Positions 40,701 through 47,685 of a stretch of 64,000 nucleotides of DNA are shown one piece after another. Under the pieces are notes generated by a model that saw nothing but the letters and a program-made list of their open reading frames with translations, was not told the DNA's origin and ran no database searches. Positions within the stretch are counted from its first letter, which is position 1. Every line of letters starts with the position of its first letter. Source of the stretch: an uncultured Dorea sp. (GTDB lineage Bacteria; Bacillota; Clostridia; Lachnospirales; Lachnospiraceae); contig CAKRCL010000003.1 in assembly GCA_934307335.1 (NCBI GenBank), positions 1-64,000 of the forward strand, read 5' to 3'. The position numbers and the translations under genes are program-made.

Positions 40701-41351
40701 TTTCAGTCCCTGAATCGCAGTATTCAGATCAGAAGCAGCTTTATCTACAGCATCTTGTGATTCTTTCTTTGTCAATGCATCTTTCGCATTTGTTAATGCA
40801 CTCTCAAGAGCAGTCCAGCTATCCTTTGTATAATCAGATTCCTGATATTTACCCGCACTCTCGATTGCTTTTTCAAGAGAAGTTGTGTCAACTGCTACAG
40901 CTGTACTTGCTTCAGGAGCTGACTGAATTGCTTCCAAAGCGCCTTCTTTCATTGCGTTAGCAACAATCGTTGCACCTGATACTGCATCTGCCTTAAAATT
41001 TTTTACCGTAGTTTCTGTTGCAGACTGACCTTCTAAAGATTTCAACCCATTGAATTTTCCATTTTTTCCATTTAAAGCTTTATTAAAGTAAGTTTTGTTT
41101 TCGGAATCATAGGTTGCACCTGGAGTCACATCTACTTTACTGATTTTTCCATTTTCTACAGTAAGAGATACGGTTACATCATAATCGGACCAGTCATCAT
41201 CAGATTTCGCTATTTTCGCAGAAGATACATATGTTCCATCTTTTGCAACTTTGTCACCCGTTACAGCCCATGCAGATACCGGGCAGATACTGGCCGCCAT
41301 AGAGGCAGCCATCATAATAGTAATTACTTTGGTTTCGACATTTTTCTTCAT
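37755..41351 (-). CDS. Large surface protein: FMN_bind domain, Tp47-like repeats, three FIVAR modules, C-terminal membrane anchor
   Basis: 1198 residues. A signal peptide (1-29) is followed by an FMN_bind domain with ADAVSGATIV (threonine 128 is the expected flavin-linked residue), then a FIVAR module (about 156-220). Two related beta-rich repeats follow: IPYAAFYESDGV...SVDSVSSAT at about 230-290 and LSWSEYWASEGV...FDVVTRAT at about 679-730; they resemble regions annotated as Tp47-type domains in Lachnospiraceae proteins. Two more FIVAR modules lie at about 985-1132, then a low-complexity linker, KVKTGD (1162-1167), a membrane helix and RRKRR. The KTGD-plus-helix-plus-basic tail looks like a wall-anchor signal without a true LPxTG. 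Strong AAGGAGGAG upstream. It is the last gene of the flavinylation locus and has its own palindrome upstream. Redox function inferred. Confidence 0.8.
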   Translation of the reverse strand: MKKNVETKVITIMMAASMAASICPVSAWAVTGDKVAKDGTYVSSAKIAKSDDDWSDYDVTVSLTVENGKISKVDVTPGATYDSENKTYFNKALNGKNGKFNGLKSLEGQSATETTVKNFKADAVSGATIVANAMKEGALEAIQSAPEASTAVAVDTTSLEKAIESAGKYQESDYTKDSWTALESALTNAKDALTKKESQDAVDKAASDLNTAIQGLKKAEVTAEGYVLMNIPYAAFYESDGVTSVDSVSSATLNKTRNSGLATGSYHVDPNGSDITGITFPVKISNMEALKNYTQITDESSVSITVTNKGKTSTTEYKGKDALFESASYSYYILSEAPSYYKEATVNADGTLSFSEVKGASKTTLSDVTSEFTTNTKYGDYQLNFDNLPDSINTVYGVVIGTKEGGNYGLRQVENIWRKSELAWSTGFVTTTHGCTLSYEPYKSMMGQTINKVTYYTDAGIYEIPMNQKVPVKFDGKVSVADASIDVENIQSSVTVTNLPEDFQEEYELTDSDKTVVAKDSYTVNVTTDAKGNVTRTLVFNNKPKKGRYTLTLKDKSGTYADISTTFNMYTEAVPAQYNEKNDAPALEKTEAASDEDFNTYLKSIQSVTVNGTSYAASGRGAVKLIQEDGSLDLTQAAFKDAKPGDAFTITVVEDGYKEYTFTYQVPVTDSEYTYVYAGLSWSEYWASEGVLAAGSTESSEELDSRGESDKGAFDVVTRATTNHGLHRGSFQCTAVIETKDGNTYNLAYWKDKDTFVTTDGQEVAFADVKANIKDYKVTGLKYVPVKVKTSDYEAFKEKYAVVEKDGTLAGGYGEVNLKSYIATADVTENTNGLKTATQNADGTFSFSERAAGTYSGLKDSQLKTATDLEPTVKEGDGSFGEFLRVDFNGNYGDLGANMQAVKWTYYGDDATYTNAKASYGTKFAADNWMHKSMGIQLGLTDSVRCQLPSGTDGTGYWSLTIYALGYEDYTYTFQVGEENIAQPKAADQKDIDALKAKVDEAKALNEADYTADSWSSMKIELEESEELLKKDSLLSAEVKTQLQHMTDALDRLVQKEAETPSEPETVSTTALEKAIKTADDLKEADYTADSWKALQNALSAAKAALNEKKDQATVDAATENLNKAISALVKASSAEEKKTPATPTSDQKNTSGTDTTKTSGKVKTGDPASVFGWLTLAVSSLGTCGFALKRRKRREDK

Positions 41352-41394
41352 CGTCTCCTCCTTAAAATTGGTTTATTGATAAAATTTATTAATA

Positions 41395-41410
41395 GTTAGA
41401 AATTTCTAAC
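41395..41410. promoter_or_regulatory. Perfect 16-base palindrome, DtxR/IdeR-type box (site A)
   Basis: GTTAGAAATTTCTAAC, self-complementary, 44 bases before the surface-protein ATG and just after the Gx-protein stop. TTAG-N6-CTAA is the core geometry of DtxR/IdeR boxes. Nearly the same bases, including the AATA on one side, occur at site B before apbE. Confidence 0.6.
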
Positions 41411-41412
41411 CT

Positions 41413-41913
41413 TTAATCAAAAAAATTAGGCTTCAGGATTTTCAATATTTTTTCAGATACGATTCCAATTAACGATCCTGTAACCACACCGGCAATTAGA
41501 AGTGCCGGCAGATAATAAAAAATATGAATATTGCTTACCGCAAACGCAGCAGCCGCCAGTTGTCCGATATTATGGAAAACTCCGCCACTGACACTTACTG
41601 CAAATACAGATAAGGATGATTTTTTCTTAAGTGTTACCATAATAATGTAACTGAGGATTCCTCCTGTAAGGCTGTAAAGCAGGGACATTCCATTTCCAAA
41701 TAACAGTCCCATCAGAAGAATCCGGGTCAGAGAAATCAGGAATACATCTTTTTCACTCATATAATACAGTCCGGTTACAATAACCAGATTGGCAAGGCCT
41801 AATTTCATTCCCGGAATTCCGAAATTAATCGGCAAAATTGCTTCAACATAACTGAATATCATCGCAAGTGCGGTAAACACAGCACAGTAAGATACTTTCT
41901 GACTTTTCGTCAT
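41413..41913 (-). CDS. Gx-family membrane protein (labelled heptaprenyl diphosphate synthase component I in databases)
   Basis: 166 residues with about five membrane helices and FGIPGMKLGLANLVIVTGLYYM, the signature of PF07456. Despite the database name it has no prenyl-synthase motif. Similar proteins sit in flavin-based extracellular electron-transfer loci of Firmicutes, where I recall the Listeria counterpart being EetB; a membrane electron-transfer or transport role is inferred. It follows the NusG-II protein by 24 bases. Confidence 0.82.
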   Translation of the reverse strand: MTKSQKVSYCAVFTALAMIFSYVEAILPINFGIPGMKLGLANLVIVTGLYYMSEKDVFLISLTRILLMGLLFGNGMSLLYSLTGGILSYIIMVTLKKKSSLSVFAVSVSGGVFHNIGQLAAAAFAVSNIHIFYYLPALLIAGVVTGSLIGIVSEKILKILKPNFFD

Positions 41914-41937
41914 CTTATCATTCTCCTTTTAGATTTC

Positions 41938-42330
41938 CTAATTTGCAATTATGTCAATACTATCTGATTCTGACTTTTCAGAGTCATCGGATATCTCAAC
42001 AACCAGTTTGTGTGGCAGGCAGACAATCGTCTGTTTATTTTTGCTGATGTGTCCCTGCTCTTTGCAATAACCGTCCGGGCAATCTGCTTCTTCCATCCAG
42101 ACTTCTTTGTTTTGAATCTGTATGGTATTTATTCCCGAATCATTTTGAATTGTAATAGTCTGATTTTTATTTAAGTCATAAGTTCCATATAATTTTTGAT
42201 CTACAGTAATTTTTACCATGTCTGCTTCACCTTGAGCATTTCCATAAACTCTTTGAATTAATAATAAAAATACAGCAACTATTAAAATAGAGAAAATAAA
42301 TATCAGGTCTTTTTTTCTTTTTTTCAGCAT
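41938..42330 (-). CDS. NusG domain II membrane protein
   Basis: 130 residues: one N-terminal membrane helix (about 8-26) and an external beta domain with ADCPDGYC and CLPHKLVVEI, the PF07009 NusG_II pattern with conserved cysteines. It is not the transcription factor NusG. Such proteins pair with the Gx family in electron-transfer loci (I recall Listeria EetA being of this type). Start is the ATG of MLKKRKK because AAAGGA is 7 bases before it; two upstream in-frame ATGs are poorly placed. Confidence 0.8.
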   Translation of the reverse strand: MLKKRKKDLIFIFSILIVAVFLLLIQRVYGNAQGEADMVKITVDQKLYGTYDLNKNQTITIQNDSGINTIQIQNKEVWMEEADCPDGYCKEQGHISKNKQTIVCLPHKLVVEISDDSEKSESDSIDIIAN

Positions 42331-42358
42331 ACACATGTCCTTTCTGGTATGAATTCTA

Positions 42359-43258
42359 TTAAACTCCAAGCCAGAGAAATATTCCTATCAATAAAATAGT
42401 TCGAAGTAATGTAAATAAAATTTCATTTCCACGAAGAGTCATCTTTCCCCAATGGGCATTTACAGCACAGTGTACATTACTTTTCGGACATATATCGATA
42501 CATTTCTGGCACTGGAAACAATCGGAACTGACTGCCCATGAACCATGATCCGGAAGTTGTATATCAGAAGGACATTTCTTTGTACAACCACTACATTTAG
42601 GAATGCAGGAACGTCTGTCTCTTCTCAGCGAGAAGACCGGCAATACCGGAAGCAGTGAAAAGATTGCTCCCATCGGGCATAAAAATCTGCAAAAAAAGCG
42701 TTCCTGTACACACATACCAACCAGGATCAGTAATAGAATAATCAGTCCAGGTATATAGTTTGCGAGTTTCAGATTACCTGCATGAAGCATGGAAAATACA
42801 TCCCATGGACTTGTCCCCTGTGCTTTGGAATAAATTCCGGCATAGCACATCAACACAATCACGAGCAATATCAAATATTTGCATACAGATAAGCGAGTAC
42901 TTATCTTCTGGCTGAGAGTCACTGGTTTTTTCTTAAGCTTTTTGCAGCACCATACATATCCTGCACGAATTGCATCTCCCAATGTGCCAAATGCACAGGC
43001 AAAGCCACAGAAGAATCTTCCGAAAATAATCGTATAACCACAAAGGACGATCAGAACCGTAACAAAGGATGATACTAAAATCATCTCCCCCGCACCAATC
43101 TGGGTAAAAATATACTTAATTCCTGCAAAGGCAGCTGTATATGCGGAGGGAAATAACAAAAAGAAAAAAAGTTGTATTCCAGCCCGCAGCCATATATGTA
43201 ATTTTTTAACTTTCTTTATTGTAAATTTATCTGTCAGATATTTTTCTAATATATTCAC
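42359..43258 (-). CDS. NapH/NosR-like polytopic 4Fe-4S membrane protein
   Basis: 299 residues with about six membrane helices. Two CxxxC motifs at helix ends (FFCGFACAFG about 82-91; FFCRFLCPMGA about 188-198) and a cytosolic double-cluster ferredoxin domain with cysteines 218, 222, 225, 229 and 247, 250, 253, 257, each set ending C-P. This is the NapH/RdxA/NosR-C plan, which moves electrons from the cytosol or quinone pool to extracytoplasmic partners. Start is GTG, 2 bases after the preceding stop with AGGA upstream; the longest frame would overlap the FMN_bind gene. It is the likely membrane electron entry point for the flavoproteins beside it. Confidence 0.88.
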   Translation of the reverse strand: MNILEKYLTDKFTIKKVKKLHIWLRAGIQLFFFLLFPSAYTAAFAGIKYIFTQIGAGEMILVSSFVTVLIVLCGYTIIFGRFFCGFACAFGTLGDAIRAGYVWCCKKLKKKPVTLSQKISTRLSVCKYLILLVIVLMCYAGIYSKAQGTSPWDVFSMLHAGNLKLANYIPGLIILLLILVGMCVQERFFCRFLCPMGAIFSLLPVLPVFSLRRDRRSCIPKCSGCTKKCPSDIQLPDHGSWAVSSDCFQCQKCIDICPKSNVHCAVNAHWGKMTLRGNEILFTLLRTILLIGIFLWLGV

Positions 43259-43259
43259 C

Positions 43260-43688
43260 TTAATTTCCTGCCTTCTGTAATGCATCTGCGACTGCATCCT
43301 TGATTCCTGTAGAGCTGAATGTTGCACCACTCATAACGTCAACTTCCGGTGTCTGGGCATCCAGTATTTTCGGAATAATTCCTTTTGCCGTTTCAAGATA
43401 GGTTCCATCTTCATTTTCAGCACTGACAATTTCTATATTTTTCATCTGACCATTTTCAATTGTTACTTTTAAATCTACAGGTCCCCCGAATCCGGTTCCT
43501 TTTCCTTCATAAGTTCCATCTGCATAACTATTTTTTGAATCAGAAGTATTATCTGTATCTCCATTCATGGAAGCCTGAAGTTTTGCAATCTGTTCATCTT
43601 TTGCCCGGACATTTAGTACTGAATTATACCCGAAGAGCAATACCACAATAGTTATAAACGAGACTGCCCGTACTATAAAATTCCTCAT
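43260..43688 (-). CDS. Single-domain FMN-binding membrane-anchored protein
   Basis: 142 residues: membrane anchor at about 5-22, short linker, and one FMN_bind domain (about 55-140) with DVMSGATFSSTGI; threonine 123 is the expected ApbE target. RnfG/NosR-like flavoprotein facing outside. ATG overlaps the preceding stop by one base and the stop lies 2 bases before the 4Fe-4S gene, so the two probably act together. Confidence 0.9.
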   Translation of the reverse strand: MRNFIVRAVSFITIVVLLFGYNSVLNVRAKDEQIAKLQASMNGDTDNTSDSKNSYADGTYEGKGTGFGGPVDLKVTIENGQMKNIEIVSAENEDGTYLETAKGIIPKILDAQTPEVDVMSGATFSSTGIKDAVADALQKAGN

Positions 43689-45412
43689 TATTTTTTTGCC
43701 CCTTCCAGTGCATTTTTACAAGCTTCTATAATCGCGTTTGATGAACAGGTTGCCCGGGATACTGCATCGATATTGTTTCCCATACCAACATTCAAGATTT
43801 GATCTACCACACCTGTGAATCCACTTTTACCATAAGCGGCTCTTTGAATATAGGATTGATTACTGTCATCACCATCGCCCCGAATATCTGTAATCGCAAC
43901 AATCTGATCATTTCGTATCGTAATTTTCAGTGAAAGATTATAAGGTTCAAAATCCTGGTCATCATCTGGAACGCAAAGTGTTCTGCCTTCATAGATGCCA
44001 TTTCGATAGACTGATCCTTCCTCCTGTGTGGCATCTTTTTTTTCTAATGTCCGTAATGCCTGGTTCAGATTCCGAAGTGCTTGATCAATTGTCAGCTGAT
44101 CTGTTGCGGTTGTCAGTGCATCTTTCGCATCCTGGATACGAACCTGAAGGACTGCCCAAGTGCTTTCGGTGTATTCCTTTTCCTGTAACGTATTGGCTTC
44201 TTCCAAAGCTTTTTCAAGATCCGTAGTATCCAAAGACTGATCTGTTTTCTCGCCATTCGTTATCTTTTTTGCTTCTTCTAAAGCATTTTTAACTGCTCCG
44301 ATCAAACCATTAGAACTATATGTCGCACCTGAAACAATATCTACATCGGTACTTTGCTGTTTCATCATATTTTTCAGGACTGCCATTGCGCGATTAAAGA
44401 AATCAGCATCATCTTTTTTTTCTATTACCAGAATTGCTTTGATGGTATGTTCCTGTATCACAACTGCAACTTTGACTTCACCATTATATCCTTCTGCCGT
44501 CCCATAATAGATTCCTTCATCATATGGAATCGTTCCGGTAATCTCCTCTGTATTTTCAGCAGTTGAGCTATCTGTGCCTGGCTTAGTTGTTTCTTGCGAT
44601 GGCTCAATTGCAGCTTGTTTCAAAGCCGACCGCACTGCCTGAATCAGACCGGAAGAACTGTAAGTTGCTCCGGAAACTGTATCAACATTGGTCGTCTGCC
44701 CTGCTATGACTTTATCCAAAAGCGTAGAAGCCTTTTGAATATATTCACTTCCGTCCTTTGTCTCTACAATACTGATTGTTGCGATTTTTCCACCAGAAAT
44801 ATCTACTTTGACTTTCAGTGTTCCTCCAAATCCAGTTCCGGTTCCATAATACGTTCCATCTTTATAGGCAGCGGCATCCGTGACTGATTCAACTGTTCGT
44901 GAACTACCGGCGGCTGCACTGTTACCAGACTGGGACTGTCCAGTCTGACCATCGTCTTTTTCACCAGTCAGTGCATTTTTTACCGCACTTATAATTCCAT
45001 TTGAGCTGTAAGTTGCACCCGATACTACATCAATATCCAGTGCCTGTTTTTCAATAATGTGATCAATTACTGCTTTCGCTCGATTAAAGAAAGCTGCATC
45101 ATCTGAAGAACTTAATATTTCAATTGATATAATCTGCTTGTCTTGAATCTGGACTGCGACCGTAATCTCTCCGGCATATCCAGTTCCGGTTCCTTTGTAT
45201 ATCCCGTCCGGAAGATCAAACGATCCTTTTGCTGTATCAACATCTGCACTGGTTTGTTCGGACTGTTCCTGCTTCACATTCCCCTTTGCCTGCACTTCAT
45301 ATGTTGGAGGTGTATAATTTCCAAGCGTAGTTCCAACACACGCTGCCACCAAAATAATTGATGCAGCCGGAGCGTATTCTTTTATTTTTTTGATGATTTT
45401 TTCTTTTTCCAT
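43688..45412 (-). CDS. Four-domain FMN-binding protein with one FIVAR module
   Basis: 574 residues anchored by a helix at about 13-31. FMN_bind domains end at SGAT motifs 131-134, 247-250 and 361-364, each followed by YSS[NS]G. A FIVAR module (about 395-457) separates the fourth FMN_bind domain, whose motif is DAVSRATCSS (552-555) with arginine replacing glycine. Several flavins in a row suit electron wiring through the wall. Weak ribosome site; it follows apbE by 24 bases. Confidence 0.9.
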   Translation of the reverse strand: MEKEKIIKKIKEYAPAASIILVAACVGTTLGNYTPPTYEVQAKGNVKQEQSEQTSADVDTAKGSFDLPDGIYKGTGTGYAGEITVAVQIQDKQIISIEILSSSDDAAFFNRAKAVIDHIIEKQALDIDVVSGATYSSNGIISAVKNALTGEKDDGQTGQSQSGNSAAAGSSRTVESVTDAAAYKDGTYYGTGTGFGGTLKVKVDISGGKIATISIVETKDGSEYIQKASTLLDKVIAGQTTNVDTVSGATYSSSGLIQAVRSALKQAAIEPSQETTKPGTDSSTAENTEEITGTIPYDEGIYYGTAEGYNGEVKVAVVIQEHTIKAILVIEKKDDADFFNRAMAVLKNMMKQQSTDVDIVSGATYSSNGLIGAVKNALEEAKKITNGEKTDQSLDTTDLEKALEEANTLQEKEYTESTWAVLQVRIQDAKDALTTATDQLTIDQALRNLNQALRTLEKKDATQEEGSVYRNGIYEGRTLCVPDDDQDFEPYNLSLKITIRNDQIVAITDIRGDGDDSNQSYIQRAAYGKSGFTGVVDQILNVGMGNNIDAVSRATCSSNAIIEACKNALEGAKK

Positions 45413-45436
45413 ACTCTTTTTGCCGATCCTTTAAGT

Positions 45437-46495
45437 CTATTTTTTTACAATATGTGTAATCAGTTCAGAACTGAAAGTATTTGCAATTCCTTCTGATACA
45501 TACAATTCATTGTTATCTGTCATAAGAATCATATCGAATTTATCACTATGTTTTTTCCAAAATTCGCATGCTTTGTCTTGTCCCATAATAAACAACGATG
45601 TGGATAATCCATCTGCAAGTGTTCCGTCATCGCTTACAATCGTTACTGATTTAAGTCCATTCTTTGCAGGATACCCTGTTGCAGGATCAATGATATGATG
45701 ATAGGTTGTACCATTTTCCTCAAAATATCTTTCATATCCACCGGAAGTAATGACCGCCTTGTCTTTTGCTTCCAGAACTCCCAGATACTCATTCGTATCA
45801 TCCGGGCTTTGCACTGCAATGCGCCAGGATGAACCATCAGGTTTTGCTCCTAAAAGCTGAACATTTCCGCCAAGACTAACCATACCGCTGGTAACTTTGC
45901 ATTTTTTGTATATATCCATGATTCTGGATGAAGTATAACCTTTTGCAATCCCACCGAAATCAATCTTTACATCGGTAGGAAGAGTTATTTTTTTCTCATC
46001 TCTGTTATATTGAATCCGAGAAGCATCTACATTTTTAAGAAGTCCAGCTAATTCAGTATCCGAAGGAATTCTATAATTCTGTGTTGTAAATCCCCATGCA
46101 TCCATAACCGGATAAATTGTAATGTCAAACACGCCATCCGTATCTGTATACAATTTTTCTGATTCATCCAACAGTGTTTCCGTATCTTCTGAAATCGTTC
46201 CAGTTCCGTTTTGATTCAACGCATATATTTCACTGTTTTCATCTCCTGTTGATAACAATGCATCCAGGCGTTCAATCTCAGCTTCTGCTTCATTAAGTGC
46301 CTCATCCGCATTATTGCCATAAGCAGTCAGTGTCATATAAGTATCCATAGCAAAGACATCTCTGCTTTGCGGTTCATCATTATTCGCAGTTTGATTTTCT
46401 GAAGTATCATCTGTCGTATCGGTTGTCTTTGAATTACAGGAAGTTAAGGTAAGACAGACTAACGTAAATATAATCAGTTTCTTTATGTGTTTCAT
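45437..46495 (-). CDS. apbE: FAD:protein FMN transferase (lipoprotein)
   Basis: Transfers FMN from FAD to threonine in S-G-A-T motifs of extracytoplasmic proteins (352 residues). Lipobox LTSC puts the lipid on cysteine 20; an acidic, threonine-rich linker follows. Family motifs: FAMDTYMTLTAYG, KIDFGGIAKGYTSSRI, VSLGGNV, HHIIDPATGYP and DGLSTSLFIMG near the metal site. Start is the ATG of MKHIKKL; the longer frame starts 57 bases upstream across the operator. It is the first gene of the flavinylation operon, whose products carry five canonical target motifs plus one variant. Confidence 0.94.
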   Translation of the reverse strand: MKHIKKLIIFTLVCLTLTSCNSKTTDTTDDTSENQTANNDEPQSRDVFAMDTYMTLTAYGNNADEALNEAEAEIERLDALLSTGDENSEIYALNQNGTGTISEDTETLLDESEKLYTDTDGVFDITIYPVMDAWGFTTQNYRIPSDTELAGLLKNVDASRIQYNRDEKKITLPTDVKIDFGGIAKGYTSSRIMDIYKKCKVTSGMVSLGGNVQLLGAKPDGSSWRIAVQSPDDTNEYLGVLEAKDKAVITSGGYERYFEENGTTYHHIIDPATGYPAKNGLKSVTIVSDDGTLADGLSTSLFIMGQDKACEFWKKHSDKFDMILMTDNNELYVSEGIANTFSSELITHIVKK

Positions 46496-46534
46496 ATGGA
46501 TCACATCCCATTCTTCTTTTATTATTTTAAAATA

Positions 46535-46550
46535 GTTAGCATTTTCTAAC
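46535..46550. promoter_or_regulatory. DtxR/IdeR-type palindrome at the apbE promoter (site B)
   Basis: GTTAG-CATTTT-CTAAC starting 9 bases downstream of the -10, where a repressor would block the start of transcription. It shares AATAGTTAG and TTTCTAAC with site A. The regulator itself is not in the window. Confidence 0.62.
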
Positions 46551-46559
46551 ACTCAAGGA

Positions 46560-46588
46560 ATATAACATGTGATGAAAAGGTGCGTCAA
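46560..46588 (-). promoter_or_regulatory. Housekeeping promoter of the apbE operon
   Basis: Minus-strand TTGACG and TTATAT with a 17-base spacer, 65 bases before the chosen apbE ATG and immediately after a strong terminator hairpin. Confidence 0.82.
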
Positions 46589-46590
46589 GA

Positions 46591-46633
46591 AAAAACCAAC
46601 CAATTGAGAACTTTTCTCAATTGGTTGGTTTTT
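46591..46633. terminator. Perfect 20-pair bidirectional terminator hairpin
   Basis: AAAAACCAACCAATTGAGAA (46591-46610) pairs exactly with 46614-46633 around a 3-base loop; A5 on one end and T5 on the other. It sits between the nad operon terminator and the apbE promoter and would shield that promoter from read-through. Confidence 0.85.
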
Positions 46634-46728
46634 ACACAAACTTGTTGCCCGCATCATTAATTCCATCACCCATAAATCCAACTGTATGACCATTTTTTCT
46701 TGCGGTTTATTTGACATTTAAATTCTTT

Positions 46729-46777
46729 AAAAATAAAAAATGGAGAGGCCACAACAATCAACGGTTATGGTCTCTCC
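46729..46777 (-). terminator. Terminator after nadC
   Basis: On the minus strand GGAGAGACCATAAC pairs with GTTGTGGCCTCTCC (one mismatch, one G-U), then ATTTTTTATTTTT. It is 11 bases after the nadC stop. Confidence 0.85.
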
Positions 46778-46788
46778 TAACATGGATT

Positions 46789-47640
46789 TTATATTGCATG
46801 AAGTCCTTTTAAAGAAATGTCAAGAATCGGTGCGGAATGTGTCAGTGCGCCACTGGAAATATAATCTACACCAAGTCCGGTCAGTTTTTCGATATTTTCC
46901 TTTGTTACATTACCGGAACATTCCGTTTCTGCACGTCCATCTATAATTTGAAGTGCTTCCTTCATCTCATCGTAAGACATATTGTCTAGCATAATGATAT
47001 CTGCGCCTGCTTCTACAGCTTCCTTTACCATATCCAGATTCTCGACTTCAACTTCAATCTTACGAACGAAAGGTGCATAGTCTTTTGCCATCTGCACAGC
47101 CTTTGTTACGCTTCCAGCTGCTCCTATATGGTTATCTTTCAAAAGAACGCCATCAGAAAGATTATAGCGATGATTGTATCCACCTCCTATGCGCACAGCA
47201 TATTTTTCAAAAATACGCATATTCGGAGTTGTTTTTCTTGTATCCAAAAGTTTCGTTTTAGTTCCGGCAAGCAATTTTGCAACAGAATTAGTGTATGTTG
47301 CAATTCCGCTCATACGCTGAAGATAATTTAAAGCGACCCTTTCTCCAGACAACAGAACTCGAATATCTCCGGTCACAACAGCAAGAAGATCTCCTACTTT
47401 TACTTCATCACCGTCTTTTTTATAAAATTCTACCTTGGTTTTTTCATCTAAAAGTTCGAAAACACGCTGGAACACATCCAGACCGGCTATGATTCCATCT
47501 TGCTTGCAGATCAGGTTGACTTCTCCTTGAACAGCATCTTTCATGACTGAATTTGTGGTTACATCTTCGCTTGATATATCTTCTCTTAAGGCTTCTTCAA
47601 TCAGATGATCCGCCTGTAATTTCATAGTAATGGTATTCAT
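46789..47640 (-). CDS. nadC: Nicotinate-nucleotide diphosphorylase (carboxylating)
   Basis: Quinolinate phosphoribosyltransferase, third step of de novo NAD synthesis (283 residues). Motifs: GERVALNYLQRMSGIAT, LLDTRKTTPNMRIFEKYAV and GGGYNHRYNLSDGVLLKDNH, with the C-terminal IMLDNM and SSGALTHSAPILDISL of the phosphate site. AAGGAG before the ATG. Last gene of nadABC. Confidence 0.96.
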   Translation of the reverse strand: MNTITMKLQADHLIEEALREDISSEDVTTNSVMKDAVQGEVNLICKQDGIIAGLDVFQRVFELLDEKTKVEFYKKDGDEVKVGDLLAVVTGDIRVLLSGERVALNYLQRMSGIATYTNSVAKLLAGTKTKLLDTRKTTPNMRIFEKYAVRIGGGYNHRYNLSDGVLLKDNHIGAAGSVTKAVQMAKDYAPFVRKIEVEVENLDMVKEAVEAGADIIMLDNMSYDEMKEALQIIDGRAETECSGNVTKENIEKLTGLGVDYISSGALTHSAPILDISLKGLHAI

Positions 47641-47685
47641 ATTATGCTCCTTACTGTAAATATAATTTCAATATAATTATGATGA

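Noticed and set aside
41413-41913. Heptaprenyl diphosphate synthase component I as an enzyme call
   Set aside because: The protein is a small membrane protein without prenyl-synthase motifs or a partner catalytic subunit here; the name is a historic label, so a Gx-family membrane protein call is used.
41938-42330. Transcription elongation factor NusG
   Set aside because: Only the NusG-II-like beta domain is present, behind a membrane helix and with external-type cysteines; no NGN domain.
43700-45300. Possible DNA repeat array or CRISPR-like spacing in the FMN protein gene
   Set aside because: The periodic similarity comes from the repeated FMN_bind domain (SGATYSS motifs about 115 residues apart), not from short identical DNA repeats with unique spacers.
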